64,000 nucleotides of DNA from Brevibacillus reuszeri (lineage in GTDB: Bacteria > Bacillota > Bacilli > Brevibacillales > Brevibacillaceae). Shown in pieces: positions 25,663 through 34,144 of the stretch. Below the pieces are notes generated by a model, which ran no database searches, was not told the origin of the DNA, and saw only the letters and a program-made list of their open reading frames with translations. Numbering within the stretch: the first letter of the stretch is position 1; every line of letters starts with the position of its first letter. A program made the translations under genes and the position numbers. The stretch lies in contig NZ_LGIQ01000009.1 of NCBI RefSeq assembly GCF_001187725.1, forward strand, positions 1,735,493 through 1,799,492. Direction: 5' to 3'.

Positions 25663-27384
25663 ATGCAGGAAATAGACCTTCTGCGCAGACAGCTTGAGCG
25701 TGAGAAAAAGGCGCGCAAGGAAGCGGAAGCCATTGCGGAACAGAAGACACGGGAAATTTTTTACGTCAATCAAGAGCTGCGAAAATTGAATGATCAGTTG
25801 GAGGAGTTAGTCAAGGAGCGTACGGCAGAGCTGTCCAACGCGCGTGATGAAGCAGTTGCGGCCAGTCAAATCAAAAGCCAGTTTCTAGCCAATATGAGCC
25901 ATGAATTGCGCACGCCATTAAACGCGATTCTTGGCTATAGTGAAATGCTGAAAGAAGAAGCGGAAGACATGAATGAGCAGGGCTTTGCAGATGACCTGGG
26001 GAAAATTCATCATGCTGGAAAGCATCTGCTTTCACTCATCAATGACATCCTTGATCTTTCCAAGATTGAGGCTGGAAAAATGGAGCTGTATTTGGAAACT
26101 GTCGACATTCCGGAGATGATCCAAGAGGTGCTGGCTACCGTTTCTCCTTTAGTGGAATTGAATCACAATCAATTGCAAGTGGAATATCCACAAGGAACGC
26201 TGGAAACAGATATTACGAAATTCAGACAAATTTTATTCAATCTCTTGAGCAATGCGAGCAAATTTACCCAAAACGGTACGATCTCACTGACTGTCAGACA
26301 TGAAGCCCAGGCAGGGACGGCAGGAATTAGTATAGCGGTAACCGATACCGGAATTGGCATGTCACAAGAGCAAATCGAGCATATTTTCTTGGCATTCAAG
26401 CAAGCTGATTCGTCAACGACGCGCAAATTTGGCGGCACGGGGCTGGGCCTCGCGATCAGTAAAAGGCTATGCCAGTATATGGGGGGCAACATTACCGTCG
26501 ATAGTGAGCTTGGCAAAGGGACGGCATTTGTTGTTTGGCTGCCGACCCAAAGCAAGCAAGCCGACGACGCTTTGCTCATTGCTACCCAGCTCTCCGCGCA
26601 GGTTCAGGCCGGGAGCCAAATCGTACTCGTAATCGATGATGACCCTACCATGCTCCAGCTGATGCAGCGCTTCTTGCGCAAAGAAGATTGTTCAGTCGTG
26701 CTTGCGTCAAATGGGCAAGAAGGGATTCGCTTGGCAAGAGAGCTGCGACCGACCCTGATTTCACTAGATGTATTGATGCCGGGTATGGATGGTTGGAGCG
26801 TTTTGACTACACTAAAAAACGATCCGGAGCTGGCGGACATCCCGGTAATCATGATTTCCATGACCGATGACAAGAATTTAGGCTATGCTTTGGGCGCATC
26901 TGAATTTTTGATAAAGCCTGTCAATCGCAACAAGCTTGTTTCCGTTTTGGACAAGCATCTGCCGGAGCGCCACACCAAGACTGTGCTGGTAATTGAGGAT
27001 GATGATGCGACCAGTCAAATGATGGCGAAAATGCTCCAAAAAGAAGGCTACCGGGTCAAATGTGCAGCGGATGGACGGATTGCTTTGGATAGCGTGGCAG
27101 ATGCGCTTCCTCAATTGATTCTGCTGGATTTAATGATGCCGAATATGGATGGCTTTGAGTTCGTTACTGAGCTGCGCAAACGCGAAGAATGGCGCGCCAT
27201 TCCCGTTGTGGTCGTCACAGCTAAAAATATATCCACTGAGGATCGATTGCGACTCAATGGCTACGTGGAGAGAATTGTACAAAAAGGGAGCTTCGAAAGA
27301 GAAGCCCTGCTCCATGAAATCCGCGCTTTGATGCTCGCCTCCCAGGAGAACAAAAATACGATAACAGAGGATAAGGATGCATAA
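25663..27384 (+). CDS. Soluble hybrid histidine kinase with two receiver domains (H-NOX-associated)
   Basis: A 573-residue cytosolic kinase with no membrane helices. The N-terminal coiled coil (residues 1-65) is followed by HisKA with the phospho-His in MSHELRTPLNAILGYSEML (about residue 80). The HATPase domain shows NLLSNASKFT, DTGIGMS and FGGTGLGLAISKRLC. Two receiver domains follow, with Asp in LISLDVLMPGMDGW (REC1) and LILLDLMMPNMDGF (REC2). It is positioned between H-NOX and a single-domain response regulator and shares the operon, so it is the likely H-NOX partner. It may phosphorylate the HD-GYP and REC proteins. Confidence 0.92.
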   Translation: MQEIDLLRRQLEREKKARKEAEAIAEQKTREIFYVNQELRKLNDQLEELVKERTAELSNARDEAVAASQIKSQFLANMSHELRTPLNAILGYSEMLKEEAEDMNEQGFADDLGKIHHAGKHLLSLINDILDLSKIEAGKMELYLETVDIPEMIQEVLATVSPLVELNHNQLQVEYPQGTLETDITKFRQILFNLLSNASKFTQNGTISLTVRHEAQAGTAGISIAVTDTGIGMSQEQIEHIFLAFKQADSSTTRKFGGTGLGLAISKRLCQYMGGNITVDSELGKGTAFVVWLPTQSKQADDALLIATQLSAQVQAGSQIVLVIDDDPTMLQLMQRFLRKEDCSVVLASNGQEGIRLARELRPTLISLDVLMPGMDGWSVLTTLKNDPELADIPVIMISMTDDKNLGYALGASEFLIKPVNRNKLVSVLDKHLPERHTKTVLVIEDDDATSQMMAKMLQKEGYRVKCAADGRIALDSVADALPQLILLDLMMPNMDGFEFVTELRKREEWRAIPVVVVTAKNISTEDRLRLNGYVERIVQKGSFEREALLHEIRALMLASQENKNTITEDKDA

Positions 27385-27745
27385 GATACTGCTTGTAGAG
27401 GATAACGAAATGAACCGCGACATGCTCTCACGGCGTTTGATACGAAAGGGATACGAGGTCATGCTCGCAGTCGATGGCCAAGAAGGGGTGGAAGCAGCCA
27501 AAAAAGAGCTGCCCGATCTGATCCTGATGGATTTGAGCTTACCCGTCCTCGATGGCTGGGATGCGACCCGTCAGATAAAAGCATGCGCGCAGACGAAGCA
27601 TATTCCGATCATCGCGCTAACTGCCCATGCCATGGCAAGTGATCGGGAAACAGCACTGGCTGCGGGGTGTGACGATTTTGACACGAAGCCGGTAGAGTGG
27701 AGTCGCTTGCTGGAAAAGCTGCAGCAACACCTGAAAGAAGAATAG
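27377..27745 (+). CDS. Single-domain response regulator (CheY-like)
   Basis: A 122-residue stand-alone receiver: ILLVEDNEMNRDMLSRRL acidic pocket, phospho-acceptor Asp in LILMDLSLPVLDGW (about residue 52), the Thr in IIALTAHAMASD and the Lys in DDFDTKPVEWS. There is no output domain. Its ATG lies inside the kinase 3' end (8-base overlap), giving a tightly coupled four-gene operon. It may act as a phosphate shuttle or a decoy for the hybrid kinase. Confidence 0.92.
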   Translation: MHKILLVEDNEMNRDMLSRRLIRKGYEVMLAVDGQEGVEAAKKELPDLILMDLSLPVLDGWDATRQIKACAQTKHIPIIALTAHAMASDRETALAAGCDDFDTKPVEWSRLLEKLQQHLKEE

Positions 27746-27760
27746 GATGACCATGAAGAA

Positions 27761-27787
27761 AGGCAGGTGCGTAGGTGGCACCTGCCT
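27761..27787. terminator. Convergent hairpin, possible bidirectional terminator
   Basis: AGGCAGGTGC pairs with GCACCTGCCT across a seven-base loop between convergent transcripts. T-runs are poor on both sides (CTTCCCTGTTTT on plus, TTCTTC on minus), so efficiency is uncertain. Confidence 0.6.
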
Positions 27788-27803
27788 CTTCCCTGTTTTC
27801 TGT

Positions 27804-27971
27804 TTATCCTCTGCGACGTGAGAATGAGATGACAAAAAGGATCGCTTCGATGAGTAGACACGAAGTCGTAATCAGCATGATGATGGTACCTGTCGAGATA
27901 CGAGCACTGCCTGTATTTGGAGCTCCGCCCATTTGCGGTGGGCGCATGTTGTCCGCATTCGCTTCTCGGCA
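27804..27971 (-). pseudogene. Remnant: C-terminal tail of an unidentified membrane protein
   Basis: Reading minus strand to a TAA at 27804-27806 gives about 50 in-frame residues. A hydrophilic Pro/Gly/Asn-rich stretch (NMRPPQMGGAPNTGS) precedes a hydrophobic helix (GTIIMLITTSCLLIEAILFV) and a basic end (SFSRRRG). That is the look of the last transmembrane segment and cytoplasmic tail of a surface or membrane protein. No start codon or ribosome site precedes it, and it is joined out of frame to the receiver fragment at about 27965. It is interpreted as the surviving 3' end after a deletion. The parent family is not recognised. Confidence 0.6.
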
Positions 27972-28249
27972 CCTTTTTTGAAGCCATGTATCTTGTCGTC
28001 AATCCCGTCCTTGGCTGTGAGCATGATGACAGGTGTAGTGATGTTTTGGGCGCGTAGCTGCTCCAGCACCTCATAGCCGTTCATCTGCGGCAGCATAATA
28101 TCGAGGATAATGACATCAAATATATTTTGCGAAGCGAGAAACAGGCCTTCATGACCATCGAATGCCTGGGTGGTTTCAAACATGTCTTGAACCGTTTCCC
28201 GTATCGTTTCCGCTAAATGACGATCATCTTCAATCAGTAACAGCTTCAT
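27872..28249 (-). pseudogene. Truncated OmpR-type response regulator (receiver fragment)
   Basis: From ATG 28249, after GAGGTGATGCC, the frame encodes MKLLLIEDDRHLAETIRETV, then the phospho-Asp in VIILDIMLPQMNGY and the Thr in TPVIMLTAKDGIDDKIHGF. After FKKGA the normal DDYLxKPF motif and the winged-helix output domain are missing. The frame runs into unrelated residues and stops at 27872. The breakpoint near 27965 abuts the tail remnant at 27804-27971. A cognate kinase gene expected downstream is absent, consistent with a single deletion. A short receiver-like product could still be made from the intact promoter-proximal part. Confidence 0.8.
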
Positions 28250-28338
28250 GGCATCACCTCTTTTCCCATACATTAGCAGGCTTCCATGTCACTACTATGT
28301 CCAAAAAGGGGAGAATCTGTGACCAAATGTCTGGGAGA

Positions 28339-28367
28339 TTGGTAATAGCTACTCAGTATTTTATAAT
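28339..28367 (+). promoter_or_regulatory. Sigma-A promoter of the NO synthase gene
   Basis: TTGGTA (28339-28344), 17-base spacer, TATAAT (28362-28367), about 55 bases before the start codon. Confidence 0.75.
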
Positions 28368-28427
28368 GAAGGTATATGTTCATCGACGAAAATAGCGAGG
28401 CACCTTTAGGCGGGAAAAGAGGGTACT

Positions 28428-29522
28428 ATGGAGCATGATCAATTGTTAAAAGATGCGGAGCAGTTTATCCGCGTATGCTATAGCGAATTAGACAAGTCGA
28501 TAGATGAGACAGAGCAGCGTGTGCAGGAAGTGCGCGAGCTGATTGCCTCACAAGGATATTATGAGCACACAGCTGAAGAGCTGCGTCACGGTGCGAAAAT
28601 GGCCTGGCGCAACAGCAATCGATGCATTGGTAGATTTTTTTGGGAATCGCTTCAGATACTTGATGAACGACAGGCTGAAACAGAAGAACAGATAGCACAG
28701 GCACTTCTCCGTCATATTGAATTCGCCACCAATGGAGGAAAGATTCGCCCTACGATTACCGTATTTGCTCCGACGATACAGGGAAAACCGCAAATCCGAA
28801 TCTGGAACAACCAGTTGATCAGGTATGCAGGCTATGAGACGGAGTACGGTGTAATCGGTGATCCTGTGTCTATCGAGCTGACCAAGCTGTGTGAAAGTCT
28901 GGGATGGCATGGGGCAAGAACAAATTATGATGTACTGCCGCTTGTTGTCCAGATTGGTGAACAGAGACCGAAGTTTTTTGAAATCCCGCACGAGCAGGTA
29001 GCAGAGGTCGCGATTACTCATCCTGAGATCGCAGGCTTTGCTGATCTCGAGCTGAAATGGTACGGGGTTCCGATCGTCTCCGATATGCGCATGGAAATCG
29101 GGGGCATCCATTATAAAACGGCGCCCTTTAACGGCTGGTACATGGGAACCGAGATAGGTGCACGTAATCTGGCTGACCAGCAGCGATATAATATGCTGCC
29201 AAGAGTAGCCGAGCTCATGGGACTCGACACCAGCAGGGAAGCAACACTATGGAGGGATAAGGCGCTGGTGGAGTTGAATGTCGCGGTTTTGCACTCTTTT
29301 AAAGAGCAGGGTGTTTCTATTGTTGATCACCATACGGCTAGTCAGCAGTTTAGGAGATTTGAAGAACGGGAAGAGAAATGCGGGCGAGCGGTTACAGGCG
29401 ATTGGACCTGGTTGATCCCTCCCGTATCCCCAGCTGCTACCCATATTTTTCATCGTGCTTATGACAACACGATGCAGACACCGAATTTCTTTTACCAGGA
29501 AAGACCGAGTCTCAAGGAATAA
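28428..29522 (+). CDS. nos: Bacterial nitric oxide synthase, oxygenase
   Basis: A 364-residue NOS oxygenase that makes NO and citrulline from arginine via haem and a tetrahydro-pterin cofactor, using cellular flavodoxins or other reductases. Family blocks are clear: [15 protein letters not shown] with the haem-thiolate Cys (about residue 66), the substrate-site region [36 protein letters not shown], and the pterin-site stretch [19 protein letters not shown] near the C-terminus. The length equals that of Bacillus enzymes. No reductase domain is fused. It has its own promoter and terminator and lies beside an H-NOX/hybrid-kinase/HD-GYP operon, suggesting local NO production and sensing. Confidence 0.97.
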   Translation: MEHDQLLKDAEQFIRVCYSELDKSIDETEQRVQEVRELIASQGYYEHTAEELRHGAKMAWRNSNRCIGRFFWESLQILDERQAETEEQIAQALLRHIEFATNGGKIRPTITVFAPTIQGKPQIRIWNNQLIRYAGYETEYGVIGDPVSIELTKLCESLGWHGARTNYDVLPLVVQIGEQRPKFFEIPHEQVAEVAITHPEIAGFADLELKWYGVPIVSDMRMEIGGIHYKTAPFNGWYMGTEIGARNLADQQRYNMLPRVAELMGLDTSREATLWRDKALVELNVAVLHSFKEQGVSIVDHHTASQQFRRFEEREEKCGRAVTGDWTWLIPPVSPAATHIFHRAYDNTMQTPNFFYQERPSLKE

Positions 29523-29543
29523 ATCAATAAAGTACAACGATTG

Positions 29544-29577
29544 CTGCGAGCATTTTATTGTTCGCAGTATTTTTTTG
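29544..29577 (+). terminator. Intrinsic terminator after nos
   Basis: CTGCGA pairs with TCGCAG across a 12-base AT-rich loop, followed by TATTTTTTT. Confidence 0.8.
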
Positions 29578-29637
29578 TTAGTCGATGTCACACGAAGGAT
29601 TGTATGGAACGTTATATCAATTGAAAGGAGGGAGAGA

Positions 29638-30222
29638 GTGGAACGGTATGAAATAAACGAGCTTCTCGATGCGATTATCCAAGGCGCCGAAGATCGCTAT
29701 GCTGAAATCTTGCAAAGGTTTCAAGGGCGAATTTTCCACTATTGCTATCACATTCTGGGAAATCAATATGAAGCGGAAGATGCCACACAAGAGGTTTTTA
29801 TCAAAGCGTATCGCCACATCACCAAATATAATCGGGATTTTCCATTCGCCGCATGGCTTTATAAAATTGCCTATCATCACTGCATTGATCTCGTTCGAAA
29901 AAGGAAATGGCTCCGCCTGCTACCCTTTTTGGAGGCCAAGCAAAATCTGTCAGACATCGAGCAGCATATTGAAAATGCGTATTTTAGTGAGGCTGTATAT
30001 AACGCCATGATTACTCTTTCTGTAGAAGAGCGTGCACTCCTTATACTGCGCGGGGTTGAGGAAAAGACTTACGACGAAATCGCTTTGATTATGAACAAAA
30101 ACGGGGCGAGCCTGCGAAAGAAATTCGAACGGACGGCTGCCAAATTCCGTGCCGCTTATTCTCCGTATGAGAAGGGAGGGGTGACGCATGAAGAGTCCAA
30201 ACGAGTCGCGCGAGAGTATTAA
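29638..30222 (+). CDS. ECF-type RNA polymerase sigma factor
   Basis: A 194-residue group 4 sigma factor. Region 2 contains YHILGNQYEAEDATQEVFIKAYRHI and FPFAAWLYKIAYHHCIDLVRKRK, which are the DNA-melting and -10 recognition helices. Region 4 contains MITLSVEERALLILRGVEEKTYDEIALIM for -35 binding. The start is GTG 29638, placed right after AAAGGAGGGAGAGA; the open frame extends further upstream but overlaps the nos terminator and has no ribosome site. The 3' end overlaps the downstream membrane protein by 35 bases, the normal arrangement for a sigma/anti-sigma pair. The regulon is unknown. Confidence 0.9.
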   Translation: MERYEINELLDAIIQGAEDRYAEILQRFQGRIFHYCYHILGNQYEAEDATQEVFIKAYRHITKYNRDFPFAAWLYKIAYHHCIDLVRKRKWLRLLPFLEAKQNLSDIEQHIENAYFSEAVYNAMITLSVEERALLILRGVEEKTYDEIALIMNKNGASLRKKFERTAAKFRAAYSPYEKGGVTHEESKRVAREY

Positions 30223-31123
30223 AGCGATCTTTACCGATCCGCGCATACCGCAGCAAATCGACGTCACCACTGTGATCATGGATCAAATCAAACAAAACAA
30301 GGAGGGCTTTTTTGTGAAGTATAAAGTAGGTATTTTAGTCGCCATCGGGCTTCTGGCAAGCATTACAACAGGCTATGCCGCTGTACAATACTACCAATTG
30401 AAAAATCCGCAGGGAGAGGTTATTTATCAAGAACAGGATGTCTCCAATGCGAATGTCAAAATCATGGATAAACCAGACCCCGAGACGCAGGCCTTTATAG
30501 AAAAGCAGTGGGAAATTAATGATAGCTTGCAGCCTGGGGATGCCTTTGCCGTTTACATCGTGGCAAATAACCCGAAGAAACATATAGTCGATCTTTCGAA
30601 ACCGTTCGAATACACCAGTCTTGCAGGATTACGAGAAAAGCTTGGAGATCAAGCAGCTGTTCCTGAGAAGTTACCCGGAGACTTTGTCTTTTTAGATGGA
30701 AGAGTCGAGACTGTGATCAAGCGAGGATACAAGAAAGAGGCGTTGTATCAGCAAGCGGAAAGCAGCAAGAAAGGATATGTGGAGCAACCGTTAGAGCGAA
30801 CGAATGATATGAACTATGTAGATATAAATTACCAAGCAGGCGAGCAATATATGAAGGTCCGCATCTCCAATTTTGATGATGTCGTGGGGAACACCGTCTA
30901 TATGGTGAACCTCGACAGACAGAAAAAGGAAAAAGTGAAAGTGGGTCAACTTGAAGTTTTGTATACCGAGGAAGACCAGAGTGACCACGTATACAAGGAA
31001 ATCGTCTGGGTGATGGAAACAGCGGGGAAAAAAGTGGAGTATCGAGTATCCTCGAGGGGAGAGGTTCTGAACAAAAATAACGTGGATAAGTTTGTAAAAG
31101 CCTTTTTACCTGCTACAAAGTAA
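30188..31123 (+). CDS. Putative membrane anti-sigma factor for the upstream ECF sigma
   Basis: A 311-residue protein with a short cytoplasmic N-terminus (about 43 residues, likely the sigma-binding part), one transmembrane helix (KVGILVAIGLLASITTGYAA, about 45-64) and a long extracytoplasmic domain of about 240 residues. That domain is beta/lysine-rich and I cannot assign it to a family. Start ATG 30188, with GAAGGGAGGGGTGACGC upstream. The overlap with the sigma gene implies coupled, roughly equimolar synthesis. The role is inferred from gene order and topology. The second ECF partner at 59751 has the same layout. Confidence 0.75.
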   Translation: MKSPNESRESIKAIFTDPRIPQQIDVTTVIMDQIKQNKEGFFVKYKVGILVAIGLLASITTGYAAVQYYQLKNPQGEVIYQEQDVSNANVKIMDKPDPETQAFIEKQWEINDSLQPGDAFAVYIVANNPKKHIVDLSKPFEYTSLAGLREKLGDQAAVPEKLPGDFVFLDGRVETVIKRGYKKEALYQQAESSKKGYVEQPLERTNDMNYVDINYQAGEQYMKVRISNFDDVVGNTVYMVNLDRQKKEKVKVGQLEVLYTEEDQSDHVYKEIVWVMETAGKKVEYRVSSRGEVLNKNNVDKFVKAFLPATK

Positions 31124-31143
31124 GAAAAGGTCCTGTAAATAAT

Positions 31144-31200
31144 CAATCCCCCTGTGCCGCAGCTTTTTCACTGCTACTGGCTCAGGGGGATTGTCGTTTT
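31144..31200. terminator. Terminator hairpin between convergent genes
   Basis: CAATCCCCCTG (31144-31154) pairs with CAGGGGGATTG (31183-31193), with TCGTTTT following on plus and ATTATTT on minus. It probably serves both the anti-sigma gene and the convergent glycosidase. Confidence 0.7.
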
Positions 31201-31229
31201 ACAAATGCTTATGCTCTGATCAGGTTTTC

Positions 31230-32888
31230 TTAGCGATTGTAGTAGCTACTAAGCGCCTGAAGAAGTCCTAACGGATTTTTCCGCAAGTCCTTTGCACTAA
31301 AGAAGACACTGCCTTGTACTTCAGGGTGCTGGGTATTGTAATCCAGCTGGTTGATGATCTCCTGAGAGTTTTGCCAGCCTGCTTCCGTTGTTCCGAGCTT
31401 GTACGGAGAGTGTCCAATGTACAGCTTCACATTGGTGCCACGTACTTCGCTCGACCACCAGGTTACGAGCTTGTCGTATTGGGCAGGAGCAAAAGAGAGA
31501 CTCCAGTAGATTTGCGGTGTCACATAATCCATCCAGCCTTGTTTGATCCAGGTACGCACATCTGCATACATGTTGTCATAGGCGGTTACACCAGCTTTTG
31601 TGTCGGAGCCTGATTTATCAACAGCGATATTGCGCCATACCCCGAATGGGCTGATTCCGAACTGCACGTGAGGCTTGGTGTTTTTAATAGATTGGTTGAG
31701 CTGTTGAACGAACAAATTGATATTGTCGCGACGCCAATCTGCTTTGGTGGGGATATTTTTGCTGTTATACGTCTTGAAGGTTGTCTCGTCATTAAAGATT
31801 CCGTTGGAAGGATAGAAATAATCGTCCAAGTGAACCCCGTCGACATCATAGCGCTGCACAACCTCAGTAATCTCAGCGATAATTGCCTGACGTGCCTGTG
31901 GAATCCCCGGGTTGATGTAGAGCTTGTTGCTGGAATTAACGATCCATTCAGGATGTTTTTTCACGACGTGATTGGCTGCAAGCTGGTCTGTTTTCGCATC
32001 AACATTGGCACGGAACGGATTGAACCAAGCGTGGAACTGCATGCCGCGCTTGTGTGTTTCCTCTACCATGAAAGTGAGTGGATCATAGCCAGGATCTTTC
32101 CCTTGGGTTCCCGTCAAATATTTGGACCACGGAACAAGTGAAGATGGATACAGGGCATCGGCAGAAGGGCGAACCTGTACAAAAACAGCGTTCATGCCCA
32201 TCGTTTGCAGCTCGTTCAGCAGCTGGATATATTCCTGCTGCTGCTTGGCTTGATTGCCATAAGAGCCCGTAGAAGGCCAGTCTAAATTGTAAACTGTGGA
32301 TACCCATACACCGCGCAGGCCATTTGCCGTATTTACCGGAGGGATTGGAACATTCGAATTATCATTCGGTGTTGTGACTGATCCACTCGTTCCGCCTCCG
32401 ATAATGTCTTGAGGAGGAGGCGGTGGTGTAACAGCGACACTGCCTGTGAGTAATGTAATTGTGCGTGTCGTCTGTTCCCAATTAACCTGCAAGCCTAGCT
32501 GCTCGGAAACGAAACGGAGCGGAACCATGACTCTTCCTTGCTTGTTTTCAACAGAAGCATCCAATGGAATACTGCTATCGTTTACTAGAGCGTACTTCTG
32601 GTTAACGACCATCGATAAGACGGTATTCTCTTTTAAAATGGTTGCTGTTTGCAAGTTTTGGTCCCAGTAAACCTCGGCTCCGAGGCTTTCGCTAATGACA
32701 CGAAACGGAACCATTGTAACGTTTACTTTTGGGATTATGTACGGAGCGACGTCACTTTTGATTTGTTGGCCGTCCAAAAAGATGCTGATACCAGGAGAAG
32801 TCTGTGCCGCCTGCACCGAACCCCCCATTGCTGAAATACTACCGAGTACGAACATCAGCAAAAGCAAAAACCACTTACGTACCTTCAT
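31230..32888 (-). CDS. Secreted GHL10-type (DUF187) glycoside hydrolase with copper-amine-oxidase-like N-domains
   Basis: A 552-residue exported protein from ATG 32888 (GGAGG upstream; a further in-frame ATG at 32990 lacks one). The signal peptide is KWFLLLLMFVLGSISAMGGS, cleaved near VQAA. Then come two copper amine oxidase N-terminal-like repeats (about residues 40-155, with VTMVPFRVISESLGAEVYW and VMVPLRFVSEQLGLQVNW), often cell-surface modules. A PPPPP linker leads into a GHL10/DUF187 TIM barrel (about 190-550) with LRGVWVSTVYNLDWP, MQFHAWFNPFRAN, VDGVHLDDYFYP and WMDYVTPQIYWS; the Asp residues of HLDDYFYP are the likely catalytic region. It probably acts on cell-wall or extracellular glycans. 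Confidence 0.9.
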   Translation of the reverse strand: MKVRKWFLLLLMFVLGSISAMGGSVQAAQTSPGISIFLDGQQIKSDVAPYIIPKVNVTMVPFRVISESLGAEVYWDQNLQTATILKENTVLSMVVNQKYALVNDSSIPLDASVENKQGRVMVPLRFVSEQLGLQVNWEQTTRTITLLTGSVAVTPPPPPQDIIGGGTSGSVTTPNDNSNVPIPPVNTANGLRGVWVSTVYNLDWPSTGSYGNQAKQQQEYIQLLNELQTMGMNAVFVQVRPSADALYPSSLVPWSKYLTGTQGKDPGYDPLTFMVEETHKRGMQFHAWFNPFRANVDAKTDQLAANHVVKKHPEWIVNSSNKLYINPGIPQARQAIIAEITEVVQRYDVDGVHLDDYFYPSNGIFNDETTFKTYNSKNIPTKADWRRDNINLFVQQLNQSIKNTKPHVQFGISPFGVWRNIAVDKSGSDTKAGVTAYDNMYADVRTWIKQGWMDYVTPQIYWSLSFAPAQYDKLVTWWSSEVRGTNVKLYIGHSPYKLGTTEAGWQNSQEIINQLDYNTQHPEVQGSVFFSAKDLRKNPLGLLQALSSYYNR

Positions 32889-33066
32889 TTTGCGAATCCT
32901 CCGACAGGTATTATTTGCTATAAAACTCTCACTAAGCGTTAGACGTTTATTATATCGCTTTGTTTCGGTTGATAGGGAGGATAATTTCATTCACATAGAT
33001 TTGCGGATAAAGCAGGTGGAACCAAACAAGCTGTTGGAGAATAGGCAAAGACTAGAGAGGAATTCG

Positions 33067-34038
33067 ATGGAGAGGAACAACATAATGGACACCTATCTCC
33101 CAGGAAAGACGCCTATTGTCTTTGTTCCAGGATTGTTTGGCTCCATGAGCAATCAAATTATTCCGGGGACAGGGAATTGGAATTTTGGGTTTGCACGAAC
33201 TGCCTATGAGCCATTTATTCGCATTTTGGAACAGATGGGCTATCGATTAAATGAAGAGCTTTTTATAGCGTTTTATGATTGGAGACAGCCAATCGCTTAT
33301 TGTGCAGAACAGTATTTGGTTCCTATCATCGAATTGGCAAAGCAAAAAACGGGTTGCAGCCAAGTGAATCTGATTTGTCATAGTATGGGAGGGCTTGTAT
33401 CGAGGGCGTACGTTCAAGGAGACAACTATCAGTGGGATGTAGATCAATTGCTTTTTTTGGCTACGCCCAATGCAGGCTCCCCCGTCAGCTACTGTTATTG
33501 GGCTGGGGGAAGGCTGCCTCGTACGGTTTCGCCTAAAAAGAATGTCGTAGAGCTATACATGAATGTGTATTTGGCTTATCTGGAGAAAAGTATTCCTCGC
33601 AACAAAGTGGAGGCTGTTCAAAAGCATTTTGCAAGCCTGATTGATTTGGTGCCGGGTTATGCTTACGGGGATTATTTGCTGGAGAAGCAAGATGGGATTG
33701 AAAAATTTGTTCCATACAATACCATGGTGGTACAAAATCAATTTTTGGACCAATTGAATAGTACGATGGAATTGATTTGGGAGAGAAGCATCTCTGTAAC
33801 CTTAATTGCCGGGATCGGTAATGAAACCATTCAGTATTTGCAAACCGTTCCGTCGCTTTCACCGAAAAGATGGGTCGATGGCAGGGCAGTCGGTGCGATC
33901 AACAGCAGCTTTGGGGACGGGAATGTGATGGCTAGCAGTGTTTTTGCCATGATTGGCGAAAAGTACGTCGTGCAGGCAACGCATTTGGATATTTTGTATA
34001 AGAGTGAGTCGATTATCAGGCAGGTACTCGAGCGGTAA
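33067..34038 (+). CDS. LCAT/PGAP1-like alpha/beta hydrolase (putative lipase/acyltransferase)
   Basis: A 323-residue cytosolic alpha/beta hydrolase. PIVFVPGLFGSMSNQIIPG forms the oxyanion-side loop and ICHSMGGLVSRAYVQG is the nucleophile elbow (Ser in CHSMGG). FLATPNAGSPVSYCYWAGG is typical of LCAT-like acyltransferases and lipases. A likely Asp lies in INSSFGDGNVMASS, and the His is in VVQATHLDIL. No signal peptide is seen. ATG 33067 follows AGAGAGG; ATG 33085 is also possible. The gene is divergent from the GHL10 gene, and the gap 32889-33066 holds a TATAAT on the minus strand but no strong full promoter. The substrate is probably an ester or phospholipid. Confidence 0.8.
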   Translation: MERNNIMDTYLPGKTPIVFVPGLFGSMSNQIIPGTGNWNFGFARTAYEPFIRILEQMGYRLNEELFIAFYDWRQPIAYCAEQYLVPIIELAKQKTGCSQVNLICHSMGGLVSRAYVQGDNYQWDVDQLLFLATPNAGSPVSYCYWAGGRLPRTVSPKKNVVELYMNVYLAYLEKSIPRNKVEAVQKHFASLIDLVPGYAYGDYLLEKQDGIEKFVPYNTMVVQNQFLDQLNSTMELIWERSISVTLIAGIGNETIQYLQTVPSLSPKRWVDGRAVGAINSSFGDGNVMASSVFAMIGEKYVVQATHLDILYKSESIIRQVLER

Positions 34039-34100
34039 AGTAAATTTCCATACTTCGGTTAGCCGATCTTTGCCATGCTGAGGCTGAAATCAAAAAAAAG

Positions 34101-34138
34101 AGGACTATCTCAGGAATGAACCTGACGATAGTCCTTTT
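34101..34138 (-). terminator. Terminator between convergent lipase and adhesin genes
   Basis: AGGACTATC plus TCAGG pair with CCTGA plus GATAGTCCT across AATGAA. On the minus strand it is followed by CTTTTTTTTG, and on plus by only TTTTCG. The main user is therefore the adhesin gene on the minus strand. Confidence 0.85.
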
Positions 34139-34144
34139 CGCGTA

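Noticed and set aside
29455-29637. Extended N-terminus for the first ECF sigma factor
   Set aside because: The extension overlaps the end of nos and its terminator. GTG 29638 has an AAAGGAGGG site.
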